Shown here: piece by piece, positions 1 to 10,187 of the stretch
Position numbering within the stretch: the stretch's first letter is position 1
Layout of the letters: the number at the start of each line of letters is the position of its first letter
Source: Combretum micranthum
Taxonomy: Eukaryota; Streptophyta; Magnoliopsida; Myrtales; Combretaceae
DNA length: 64,000 bases
Assembly: GCA_024138025.1 (NCBI GenBank)
Contig: JAMXBD010000399.1
Coordinates: 62,001-126,000 of the forward strand
Direction of reading: 5' to 3'
The notes under the pieces: generated by a model
Seen by the model: only the letters and a program-made list of their open reading frames with translations
Database searches by the model: none
Told to the model about the DNA's origin: nothing
Translations under genes and position numbers: made by a program

Positions 1-434
1 TTTCTTTGTTCCGAAGCTTTGCACCTTGTGATCTAGGATCTGAACCGGGTGCTCCTCGTATGTGAGATTTTCTTTCAGCTGAACAGGTTCTAGCTCTGCA
101 ATCCTGGGGTCTGACACATGCTTCCGTAGAACGACACATGGAACGTTGTGAATTCCAGATAGGCTAGGAGGTAGTGCTAGACGGTAAGCAAGATCTCCTA
201 CTCTTTCCAGCACTTCAAAAGGTCCAACATAACGTGGGCTCAACTTCCCTTGTGCTCGACTCGCGAATACTTTTGATGGGTTTACCTTTAAGTACACGTG
301 GTCTCCAACTTCAAACTCAAGTGTACGTCTTTTCATATCCGCCCAACTCTTTTGCCTATCTTGTGCCTCCTTCATCTTTTGTCGGATGATCCGTACCTTG
401 TCGGCTGCATCCTGTACTAAATCAGGTCCGATGC
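1..434 (-). pseudogene. Integrase C-terminal domain and start of chromodomain (element A)
   Basis: The minus strand translates to a GPY/F-type integrase tail: a basic helix (ADKVRIIRQKMKEAQDRQKS), then GDHVYLKV, then GKLSPRYVGPFEVLERVG, then a segment ending near EEHPVQILDHKVQ. The last part is the entry into the chromodomain found at the end of plant chromovirus pol, thought to steer integration toward heterochromatin. A frameshift separates it from the upstream integrase core near 425-435, and a one-base deletion near base 20 shifts the final residues. The rest of the chromodomain is outside the window. Confidence 0.8.
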
Positions 435-1526
435 TCAATTTTCTACATCATCCCAAAACAAAGGTGACCGACATCTTCTTCCGTACAACGCTTCATAAGG
501 TGGCATCTGGATCGTGGAATGGTAGCTGTTGTTGTAGGCAAACTCTACCAAAGGTAGGTGTGCGTCCCAGCTACCTTTGAACTCTATTACACAGGCTCGC
601 AGCATATCCTCCAATGTTTGTATCGTCCTTTCCGATTGACCATCCGTCTGAGGGTGATAAGCCGTACTGAAATGTAGTTTAGCTCCCATACATTTCTACA
701 AACTTGTCCAAAATTTAGATACAAACCTTGGATCTCGGTCGAAGACTATTCCAGTGGGTACTCCGTGCAAGCGTACTATTTCCCTTATGTACATTCTTGC
801 TAACTTATCCATAGAGTACGTCATGTTCATTGGAAGGAAATGCGCCGTTTTTGTCAATCGATCCACGATGATCCAAACCACATCATATGCAGCTGACGTT
901 CTTGGCAATCCACACACAAAGTCCATCGTGATTTGGTCCCACTTCCACTCAGGTATTGGCAAGGGTTTCAGAAGTCCACTAGGTCTTTGGTGCTCTACTT
1001 TTACTTGTTGGCACGTGGGACATTTCAGCACAAAGTCTGCTATGTCTCTCTTCATGCCGTTCCACCAATAGTGGCTCTTTAGATCCCGGTACATCTTCGT
1101 TCCTCCTGGGTGCATGGTGTATCCGGAGTGATGTGCTTCTTCCATGATTTCCTTTCTTATGTCTTCATCATCCGGAACACATAACCTGCCTTTCATCCTC
1201 ACCACTTCGTCCTCATCCATGGAAAAATCTGTGTATCTTCCTTCTTGTACCTCTTTCTTGATCTTTATGGTCGCCTCGTCGTATCGCTGGGCTTCCTTGA
1301 TTCTTTCCACCAAGGTGAGCTCCAAAACAAGGTTGGCAATCTCTACTTCCACACTTTGCCCAATGAATTCAATGCTCATTCTTTCAAATTCACTTATCAA
1401 CTCTCTCTTATCAGTGAGCAAAGAAGCAACTTGTCCATAATTTTTCCTACTTAGGGCATCTGCAACTGCGTTCACTCTCCCTGGACAATAATTGATTCCA
1501 AGGTCGTAATCCTTAATGAGCTCCAA
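435..1526 (-). pseudogene. Integrase core with HHCC zinc finger (element A)
   Basis: Two minus-strand frames (1526-696 and 689-435) cover the RNase H tail (GRVNAVADALSRK) and the integrase. The zinc-binding module has histidines in EEAHHSGYTMHPG and cysteines in KCPTCQQVK. The catalytic core keeps all three acidic residues: D in TMDFVCGLP, D in FDRDPRFVSKFW and E in GQSERTIQTLEDML, with the usual HPQTDGQSER and GRRCRSPLFW blocks. Integrase inserts the cDNA copy into the host genome. A frameshift and stop near 690-696 fall between the second aspartate and the QSER block, so the protein is broken. Family assignment is secure; activity is not expected. Confidence 0.9.
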
Positions 1527-1940
1527 CCATCTCGTTGCCGCATATTCAACTCCTTTTGTGTGAATAAGTACTTGAGGCTCTTATGGTCTGTGTATTTCAC
1601 ACCTTTGTCCATATAAGTAATGCCTCCATAATTTGAGTGCGAAAACAACGGCGGCCAACTCCAAATCGTGGGTAGGATAATTCTGCTCATGGGGTCTGAG
1701 TTGTCGAGATGCATAAGCGATCACCTTTCCATCCTGCATCAGCACGCATCCGAGGCCATTCCTGAAGCATCGCTGTGCACTGTGTAGGACTTCTCGGGGT
1801 CCGGTAGAATTAGAATGGGCAGAGACAAGTCTTTTCTTTAGCTCCTGGAAACTTTGTTCTCTCTTGTCTGTCCAAATGAACTTCTCTTCCTTTTGGGTTA
1901 ACTGAGTGAGGGGCTTGGCGATGGTTGAAAAATTCTTCAC
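1472..1940 (-). pseudogene. Ty3/gypsy RNase H domain (element A)
   Basis: The reading begins with [20 protein letters not shown], the RT thumb/RNase H connection, and continues through [20 protein letters not shown] and [19 protein letters not shown] to the [19 protein letters not shown] block. These are the standard RNase H motifs of plant chromoviruses, which remove the RNA strand during cDNA synthesis. The first catalytic aspartate (HSDAS) is only seen in a neighbouring frame near 1770-1790, so there is a frameshift inside the domain. A second shift near 1590-1610 separates the last block. Neighbours on both sides belong to the same polyprotein. Confidence 0.88.
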
Positions 1941-2610
1941 AAACTTCCTATAATACCAGCCAAACCGAGAAAACTTCTCACCTCAGTCACAGTTTTAGGT
2001 TGTTTCCAATCCATTACTGCCTTGATTTTCTCAGGGTCTACCGATATTCCTTCTCCAGATATCACATGTCCTAGGAAAGATATACGATCCAACCAAAAGT
2101 CACACTTAGATAGCTTGGCGTACAACTTATGCTCACGCAGGGTCTGTAATGCCATTCTTAAGTGTTCCTCATGTTGCTCTCGCGTCTTGGAGTAGATTAG
2201 AATATCATCAATGAAGACTATTACGCACTTGTCCAACAGGGGCTTATATACTCGATTCATGATATCCATGAAAGCTGCTGGTGCGTTGGTCAGTCCAAAA
2301 GGCATCACTAGAAACTCGTAATGTCCATAGCGAGTTCTGAAAGCTGTCTTTGGTACGTCTTCAGGTTTAATCCTCAACTGGTGGTATCCTGATCGTAGAT
2401 CGATCTTGAAAAGACACTTGCTCCTTGAAGTTGATCGAAGAGGTCATCTATCCTTGGGAGGGGATACTTGTTCTTGATGGTGACTTTGTTTAGCTCCCGA
2501 TAGTCGATGCATAAGCGCATGGAACCATCCTTCTTCTTCACGAACAACACTGGTGCTCCCCAAGGTGATACACTTGGTTGGATAAAACCTTGATCCAACA
2601 AGTCTTGCAA
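1937..2610 (-). pseudogene. Ty3/gypsy reverse transcriptase (element A)
   Basis: Frame 2610-2374 carries the fingers ([55 protein letters not shown]). Frame 2377-1937 carries the palm ([20 protein letters not shown]), the catalytic YxDD-type motif as FIDD within [13 protein letters not shown], and the [17 protein letters not shown] block. Reverse transcriptase copies element RNA into cDNA in virus-like particles. The two frames are separated by a one-base deletion in a short A run near 2405-2412; apart from that shift all diagnostic motifs are present. Motif spelling and the very high match to plant chromovirus consensus support Tekay/Del placement. Confidence 0.92.
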
Positions 2611-2617
2611 CTGATCT

Positions 2618-3250
2618 TTAACTCCTTAAGCTCCACTGGTGCCATCCGATAAGGTGCCTTTGAGATTGGTTCCGTATTGACCAATAGGTCGATTTCAAAA
2701 TCGATCTCTCTCTTTGGTGGCAATCCAGGCAATTCGTCCGGAAATACATCTGGGAACTCATTGACCACGGGTATGGATCCAAGCTCAGGCTTTTCTCCTT
2801 CTTCTTCATCCAGGTTACTAAGGTTGATCTCCTCGTCGTCCATTAACTCGAACGAATTTAACTTCACCGTGGATTCTCCTCTGAATATCACTTCACATCC
2901 ATTTTGGTCCTTAAACTTCACTTCCTTTTGTCTGCAATCTACTAAGGCCTTGACGGATGTTAACCAACTCATACCCAAGATTACTTCGTATTTACTCATC
3001 TCTAAGATTATTAGGTCACATTTGGAGTGACTTCCTTGTATCTCCATTGGACAGCCTTTAAGCATTTCTTTGTTGTTACTATGCTCCGGTGGGGTCTTAA
3101 CTCGAAAACCGGTAGCAATCGTATCTATGGGTAACCCAATTTGTTTAGCCAGGCTAGCGGTGATAAAAGAATGGGTAGCTCCCGTATCGAACAAAGCATA
3201 AGCGGGTTGACTAGCTACACGTATGCGCCCTGCACTCGAATTTTTATACT
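2618..3250 (-). pseudogene. Retropepsin-type aspartic protease and PR-RT linker (element A)
   Basis: Starting near 3250 the minus strand reads SAGRIRVASQPAYALFDTGA followed by THSFI. DTGA is the catalytic aspartate motif of retroviral-type proteases, and the later hydrophobic block YEVILGMSWLTS is the second conserved feature of gypsy proteases. The enzyme cuts the Gag-Pol precursor. Downstream is an acidic linker with DVFPDELPGLPPKREIDFEI, the usual entry to RT, then a frame change near 2618-2640. There is no ATG at the protease start; it is presumably expressed by fusion or readthrough from gag, but here about 85 bp of non-coding sequence lie between it and gag. Confidence 0.88.
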
Positions 3251-3323
3251 AATTACGAACTGGTATACTTAAGCTAATCGTAGGTATAAAACTTGCGTAG
3301 CGTAGGAAACTTAATAACTTGCT

Positions 3324-4700
3324 TTAAAAGAAAGGGTTTCGATTCTGACCTGTTACCAATCCAAAATCTGAGCCATAATCTCCATCTACGGCTGCTAGCT
3401 CTGCTCCCTCACCATCGGACTCCTCGCATACCCACTGTCCTTCCAAGTTGTATATCCTCATTCCATGGACAGCTGCTCCAGTCCGATTCGAGTTGCTTCC
3501 TCCATTTCCATTCTTTGCTGGTGCTGCTCCTCCCGTAGAACCAAACGGTCTTGCTGGTGCATTCTTCCTTTGTGGGCATTCATTGGCGAAGTGCCCAGTT
3601 TGCTTGCAAACGAAGCAAACGGTGGAAGCCTTCTTTGGGCAATCTCCTATCTTGTGACTGGGATCTCCACAAAAGTAGCATTTGTGTTGCAGCGGGCACC
3701 TCTTTGGGTAATGCTCCTTCTTGCATTTCCAGCAGGTCACACTGACTTCCGGTGTCTCCTTGTTGTTACTAACACTTCCTTGAAGCTATGGAAAGGTTTA
3801 AACTTCTTGTTTTGAAAGCTGGGGCTTAGTAGTCTTGAGCTCTCTTTCCAAACACGAAGGTCTTCCTTTCAGGAGCTTTGCTCTTCCTCTTCTTTGCTCC
3901 TTCAATGATACGAGCCCTTTCTACCAACTCTCGGAGGGTCCTCAGGTCTAACTCCTCCAGACGCATCCTTATGTCTTCATCCAGGCCACTCAGAAATACT
4001 TGCCTCTTCAGCTCCTCACTGTGCTTGAAGGACTCAGGTGCGTATTGGAGCAGTCGGCTAAATCCGTCTCGTACTGTTCTATTGTCCTTCCTTTCTGGGA
4101 TATATGGAGAAAGTCTCCACTATATGAACTCTTAAGCTTCCAGGGAAGTAATTGTCCAGAAACTCTCTACGGAAAGCTGCCCAGGTCACGGGTGGCAACA
4201 ATTCCTGCTTTTCGACTCCCACCATACCCTGGCATTGAACCAGCATGTAGTGCCATAGTCCAGGCGCAGATGATGGGGACTTCATAGGCGGCGAACGACC
4301 TTTCTATCTGGGCTAGCCAGTCTTCCGCTTCGTCTGGCTTTCCAAAATTTCCGTCGAAGTACCTGTTGCTTTTTATGAAGTCTGGCAAGGAACTTCTATA
4401 AGGTCGGCGGCGGTGGTGCTGGCAAAGGAACGGTATGAGACTCAGCTTCTGGAGCTGCAGGTGCCTCAACGGTCTTCAGGTGCATTTGCAGCAGGCGGTG
4501 GTACGTTTTGTGCACGCTGCATGAAATTATTGACCAACCCTGTCAGTTGGTTGATAGCGGCCCACACATCTCCTTGTTGATTTGGCGGAGGATTTGGGGC
4601 TTGTTGTCCTGCGGGGGATTCTCTGGTTCTGCTGGTATATTATTAGAGGCGCGACGTTCGCGTCTTCTACCTCTCCTACCACGTCTGTTAATTATTCTAG
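3324..4700 (-). pseudogene. gag with CCHC zinc knuckles (element A)
   Basis: The C-terminal part (3740-3324) has three cysteine-rich knuckles: CWKCKKEHYPKRC (a slightly short spacing), CYFCGDPSHKIGDC and CFVCKQTGHFANEC, followed by a glycine/asparagine-rich tail. The capsid region is spread over several frames: DFIKSNRYFDGNFGKPDEAEDWLAQIERSF near 4390-4300 and FRREFLDNYFPGSLR near 4185-4140. The proline/glutamine-rich N-terminus (about 4640-4470) contains a block reading QQGDVWAAINQLTGLVNNF in one frame. Gag forms the particle shell and binds RNA. At least three frameshifts are needed to connect the pieces, and no clear initiator ATG remains. Confidence 0.85.
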
Positions 4701-4973
4701 TTTTAGACTTTAAAAGAGATCGGAAATATCGGAAATTGCATAGGAAATATTTAAAGCAATCAAATTCAGAAATCATCAAACAAAACACTTGCATTCAAAA
4801 TGAGAAAATTAATAATTCTTACATAACCTTGAGAAGGTATAAACCATTCTCATCAAAAGATAATTGTTCAAAATCATAGAAAACAAAACACAATGCATTA
4901 AAAGAGAGATAAGCCTAGGAAAAACTAGGTTGGACTTGTCGGGTTATGCTCCTTCTTCATTCCTTCATTCTTC

Positions 4974-6030
4974 TCACGGGGACGGCGCTGGGTTCGCACT
5001 CCTGCTAGTGGATCCCTTGTGTCGCTTGACGAATTGTTGTAGATATTGGCTCACGGTCATTCTTTTCCCTCGATATCGTGAGGTGATCTCTGCTTGAGAC
5101 GGCCAAACTTCGTCATGCACGGACATCCTCTCTCCATGGGTTGTGCCATTCGTTTCTTCTGGTTCTTCCTCTTCCTCCGGTGCCATTGTCATTGTGGGGG
5201 TCTGGGATCCTCCTTAGGAACCTATTTGGATCAAAAACACTGTTCCTTCTTCTCTCATTCTCTGAATCGAAATCATCACGGGGTCATTCCTTGCAACGGT
5301 CTCCATTGGTACGTCTTGGCTCAACCTTCGGGGAGGTGCCTGATTGGGGATCAAAGGGCTGTCTTCCCAGAGGGATGCAGATTGGGTCTCCTCAGGCTCC
5401 GAGTCCTCGTTCGGATCTCCTTCGGTACCGTTTGTCTCTCCATTTCCTTCGTTTGCTCGGGCTTCTTCCATGATGAGGTCCTCATCTGGAATAACATCTA
5501 GTTGCATTCCGACAGAGTTAGGCTGAGGGTTATACTTCGATGGCGTTGGGACAATTCGTCGATAAGCGGCATACCAATAAAATCGATCTTCCGCATCTGC
5601 CTTTAGCCAGTCCGTATGATCTGCCAACTCATCGTGTGCGTAGATGTACAGGGATCTTAGCTTGTTCCATGTCCGAAAGTCTGGTTCCTGTCGTCCTTCT
5701 CCCTTTTTCAAGACGAAGGTCATTTGCTGAAGCATGGTCTCCCGATATATGAAAACCATCATTCTCTCGACTACGTAAATGACTTCTACATCACTCCATC
5801 ACCGATTGCTTACTGCGTCATATCTCAACTCCTGGGGCAAGTTCCTCCATAGGGAATGTCTCAGTCCTCTCTTCCACAGCTTGAGCATTTCACGGGCGGT
5901 CTTGGGCCTTCCAACTAACGTGAACTCCTCACACAGAACCCTTAGCCTAAGGCGGTTGTTCACGAAGGTCTCGTCATGGTCCTTAAGGAAATGTCGGGAT
6001 TTTTCCTTAACCTCAGGGAAAGTCAGCTAT
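4974..6030 (-). pseudogene. Extra sense ORF between primer site and gag (unrecognised protein)
   Basis: One minus-strand frame stays coding-like from about 6030 to 4974 (about 350 codons), interrupted in the same frame by a TGA near 5803 and a TAA near 5212. The first in-frame ATG is at 5888, but sequence that looks coding starts earlier, just after a pyrimidine-rich stretch ending in AG that could be a splice acceptor. The first 220 residues look globular, with many Arg, Trp and Tyr (WKRGLRHSLWRNLPQ, FYWYAAYRRIVPTP). The last third is acidic and low-complexity. It lies in the leader, sense to gag, and is not part of gag. I do not recognise the family and assign no function. Confidence 0.6.
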
Positions 6031-6126
6031 CAAGGAAACAAAAAGGGGATCAGATCTTAAGCTAGAGTTCTATCTTGTTACTATCTATCTAAGGTCTATT
6101 TCTACTATCTTATATCTAAAACTTGC

Positions 6127-6138
6127 GCTCTGATACCA
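6127..6138 (-). promoter_or_regulatory. Primer binding site, tRNA-iMet type (element A)
   Basis: The minus strand reads TGGTATCAGAGC, complementary to the 3' end of plant initiator methionine tRNA. It sits 8 bases from the LTR end at 6147, the normal distance for priming minus-strand cDNA. This fixes the LTR/leader boundary and the orientation of element A. Confidence 0.93.
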
Positions 6139-6797
6139 ACTTAAACTGTCACGCCCCAGAGGGTACCCTAAACGTGGCAGTCCCCGCATACAATATTAAG
6201 CTAATGAATGACAAACCGTAGTCATGCAGGAGCTTCGATATCATATGCAAGGCGTGCTTCCAAGATAGTAGGAGACTCATAGGGTATTACGTTTAAATAG
6301 ATAGCAAAAGCAAGCATGAACTTAAATAAATAATCATAAGATCTTCATTTCATCATAAATTCGTACATCATCTTAGGGGCATTCCCCGCCTTAAAGTCTT
6401 TGATCAACAATACTATATCAAAATAAACATCTACTACATAAGTCTACTATAGAGATTTTTCCTAGAAGTCTATGTTCAAAACTAAATATACATAAACTTC
6501 CTCCAAAAACTCCTAGTACTTATACTCGTACCTGGCATACGGGGCTCCTCGGGCCAACCATAAGTAATCATACTGTAATAGAAAACTATAAGGGTATAAG
6601 CATGACTAGCTTAGTGAGAAAATTCCAACTATAAGACATTTCCAAAGATCAATCAAGTATTTTCAAAGCATATGAGAATGCATCAATCATATGAACAAGT
6701 AAGATACACATGATTAACCGGAAATCAAGTGTAGCATGGATTTAACGCCCTCCATGACAAGGGTTGGGAGGTTACAGGCCCATACGACCATCATTCT

Positions 6798-6882
6798 GCA
6801 GATTTACCGGCTCCTGCTTGCCCTGTAGACTTTCAGGCTCCTACTAGCCACCATGTAGATTACCGGCTCCTACCAGCCACCA
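6798..6882 (-). repeat. Three-unit minisatellite inside LTR A
   Basis: Three imperfect units of about 28-30 bp, each built around GGCTCCT followed by GCC, occur head to tail. The same LTR position holds a similar array in F (58983-59070) and different units in C and D. Confidence 0.75.
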
Positions 6883-8590
6883 CTACTCTTTCCTCGTTTC
6901 CCCACACGAAGAAAAGTAGTGAACAAATGCGATCATGTATATGATATGCATGAATAAATTTCAATTAAACATTCAACCATACAAGTTGAATTTCATATTA
7001 AAAGCGATCAACTAATTTCATCATTCAATACATAAGTCACACTTATTTAACATACGTCTTTCGATATACTTAACTTCATTCAACAATTATTTCATGACAA
7101 TGTTCATTTATCTTTTCCTAGTTTTCTAGTGCTACTAATTACAAGCACAATCAAGGAAATGAACTTAGGAAAAGAATTAACTCACTCCATATCGGTGGAT
7201 CTAATCGAAGTAGTCCTCCGATAGAGATCTCGGGTCCCTCGTCACCTAACAAGATGAAATACCCAAAATAGTCTTTCATAAGACTTCTATTTTGAAGATT
7301 CTAATCTTTCTTAAAATCGCGGTAAAATCGTATAAGGGAAAATTCCAACTTAAAATGGCATAACTTGCTCATTTTAACTCGGAATTCGCGTATAATATAC
7401 CGTTTTCTACCTACTCGAAAAGATCTACGCATTTCTAAGCTTATTTTCATAAAACTAGGTCGTTTGGGTTCCGAAAAGATAGCGACCAGATTTGCCACGA
7501 ATTTATAAAACTTGTTTTCCTTCTTTAAAACAAAGCTCTCATGAAAAGATAAATATTTAATTAATTTGTAAACTTTTGGAAGGTATATACATATATGTAA
7601 TGACTCATAACAAATGTATGAAGTAAATGAAGTTGTCTCAACTTTAAAAAGTAAGGTTTTAAAAGACTTTGAACTTGAGATTCTTGAATATTTATTTACT
7701 TTTGAAAGATCTTGTTATTGAGATGAATATTCTTTTCTAAATTTAATCTCTTGTAATTTCTTTAAATTCCTAAGGTTGGGGTTTTATTATCAAAACTTGA
7801 TTAAAATGACAATTGTTGAAAAAGAATATTTCTTGAGGGAAAATAAGTTTTCATAAAGCCTTTTGTTTATGAAAAATCATTTCAATATGCTCTTGATTTT
7901 CCAAGAAAATCTATTTCCTACATTTATTTAAAATGAACCTTTAGTTTAAGAAGACATTCTTTAAATTTTTGTTGAGACAAAAGCATTATGTTCATGCATG
8001 AATATGAATCATAAGCTATGAAAATATGAAAAGAACATAATAACTTAAAGGAAAAGCATGTAAAGAAATAAATCAAGTATTGGGACCTTAGCTTCATCAA
8101 GGTACCCCGGACTAAGAAAAGACTAGTCCCGAAAAGAAAAGAATTGTTTTGACTTGATGAGGACAAGTCTAAGACTAGAATGACTAGTCTTAAAAACAAC
8201 TTTGAAATAAATAAATTGCATTGAAGTAATTAAATTGCATGAAAGATAAATAAATTGCAAGACAATGAGCTTATATGCTCTAAATAATATATATATATAT
8301 AGATATGCTAGATAGTAATGAACATAAAAGAACATAAATGAACATAGAGGAATTATGATTATGAACAAAAACAAAGCATGAACCTAATGTCTTTCTTAAC
8401 CTTCATGGTTTTAGAAAACACACACTAAGCTCATACTAAGTAGATGAACATGAGAAATCTTGAGAAACTCTTACCTAAAGGAAGCTAAACTAAGGAGACT
8501 TCTTGAAAGAATCTTGAGAGAAATTGGAGAGAAATTTTGTAGAGTAACTTTAGAGAAGAAGAGATGTGAAAGAAGTGAAGGTATGAGGGG

Positions 8591-8599
8591 GTATTTATA
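8591..8599 (-). promoter_or_regulatory. LTR TATA box (element A)
   Basis: TATAAATAC on the minus strand is followed downstream by a pyrimidine-rich leader (CTTCACTTCTTTCAC). The same 9-mer is at the same place in LTRs B (9520-9512), D (41976-41984) and F (61022-61014), so it is very likely the LTR promoter core. Confidence 0.7.
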
Positions 8600-9283
8600 G
8601 GAAAATGTGGGAGATAAATTGTGTTAATTAAATAATTGGAAATGAAACAAATTGAGCATGAGAGAGGGGGGCCGCGCCATTTGTGTGTATGGGAGGAGAG
8701 AAATTTATTTTTTGTATTTTGTTAATTAAAAGTAAGAAATGAAAGATGTGAAGTTGTATTGGAAATGAAAATGTGTAAGAAGTAGGTGTATGGTTTGTAA
8801 GAATAGGTTGTAAGAAAAAGTAGAGATAGATGAATAGTGTAAATAGTAGAGAATAGTGTAATGAAAAAGTAGACATGACAATTTAATGCGTAGTAAGAAA
8901 ATACGCATATAAAAGCGATATCTGATATTTTTAGCTACCGAAAAATTACGAAATTGATATTTTTAAATCTTATATTTTTACGAGTCTAACGGTATATTCG
9001 GAATAATTTTCCTATTCCGGCTTCCGGACATGTTTTTCAAGAATCATGTCCGATCGGGTACAAAGGACACTCGAAATTCTTCAATCTGATATTTTTACGC
9101 AACCTATAACTATTACGAACCATAAGGCAAACTTTTCAACTTCGTTTTCTAGGCTAGTGAAAACGGCAATGCCGGAGTTTAAGCGGTCCGATAAACTAGG
9201 GTTTTGGTTGTCTTAAGAGTCCATTTGACTTTCGATTAGGGTTTAGCTCTTTTAATTTGGAACCGATAATTCGGGAACTTACA

Positions 9284-10187
9284 AGATCCATGAACAAAAA
9301 CAAAGCATGTACTTATTGTTGCTTTTTTTTAACCTTCATGGTTTAGAAAACACACATTAAGCTCATATTAAGTAAATGAACACTTTAGAAATCTAAAACT
9401 ATGACCTAGAGAAGTAGTAGAAACCAGAGAAACTTGAGAGAGTTTGTGGAGAGATTTTTGGAGAGTAATTTTAGTGTATGGAAGTTGTGAATGAAGTGAA
9501 AGAAAGAAGGGGTATTTATAGGAAAATGTGGGAAGTTAATTGTGTTAATTAAATAAATGAAAATAAAACAAATTAGAGAGGAAGAGAGGGGCCAGCACTT
9601 GTAGAGGAAAGGGGAGAAAATTTTATTTTATTTTTTTGTATTTTTTTAATGAAAAGTAAGATATGAAAGATGTAAAGTTGTATCGGAAATGAAAATTGTA
9701 AGAAATAGAGGTATGGTTGTAAGAGTAGATTGTGAGAGTAGGTTGTTAGAAAAAGTAGAGATAGATGAATTGTGTAGAATAGTAGAAAATAGTGTAATGT
9801 AAAGTAGACATGACAATTTAAGTACTGGTAGTAAGAAAATATGCGTATAATTTTGATATCTGATATTTTTAGTTACCGAAAGATTATGAATTGATATTTT
9901 TGAAAATCTTATATTTTTACGAGCCTTGGGACATGCTTTTCGAGAAATGTGTTCGATTGTGCTCAAAACGAATCATGGTTTGATTAATATGATATTTTTA
10001 AGCTTTCTCAGGTTATTACGAACTATTCTACATACTAAACTCTTACTAACTTTCCTAGGGTTGCTTAAACGGGAATGCTGGACTTAAACGATTGCAAAAA
10101 ACTAGGGTTTTGTTGACTTTGGGATTCCGGTTGACATTCTAATTAGGTTTTAAGCTTAAATTAATCTCAAAACTTTAGGGATTTACA
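9284..10187 (-). repeat. Promoter-proximal part of LTR B, split by element A
   Basis: This matches LTR A from about 8355 to 9283, including TATAAATAC at 9520-9512 and the end TGTAAATCCC at 10187. Its remainder must lie left of element A, outside the window. B is therefore an older copy of the same family into which A inserted in the same orientation. Confidence 0.85.

Larger units (their letters stand above)
1..9283 (-). mobile_element. Tekay/Del-like Ty3/gypsy chromovirus (element A), 3' end outside the window
   Basis: On the minus strand, reading from high to low coordinates, are a 3.1-kb LTR, a primer binding site matching plant tRNA-iMet, an extra ORF, gag with zinc knuckles, aspartic protease, reverse transcriptase, RNase H, integrase and the beginning of a chromodomain. 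The order PR-RT-RH-IN is that of Ty3/gypsy. The very long LTR, iMet primer and terminal chromodomain fit the plant Tekay/Del lineage. The 3' LTR and left target duplication lie beyond base 1. Immediately right of the LTR the sequence reads as the interior of another LTR of the same family (B), so A is a nested insertion; the predicted target duplication is AGATC (9284-9288). Several single-base frameshifts make this copy non-functional. Confidence 0.9.
6147..9283 (-). repeat. 5' LTR of element A (3137 bp)
   Basis: On the minus strand it begins TGTAAGTTCC at 9283 and ends GGGGCGTGACA at 6147, i.e. TG...CA. The same ends recur in LTRs C, D, E and F of this window. It contains a TATA-like TATAAATAC at 8599-8591, a short tandem array at 6798-6882 and the family signature GGGTACCCT close to its 3' end. 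Small minus-strand reading frames inside are not coding-like. An LTR of more than 3 kb is long, in keeping with Tekay/Del elements. Confidence 0.92.

Noticed and set aside
1..4700. Plus-strand frames of 60-130 codons across element A as genes
   Set aside because: They are antisense shadows of gag and pol, whose motifs on the minus strand are unmistakable.
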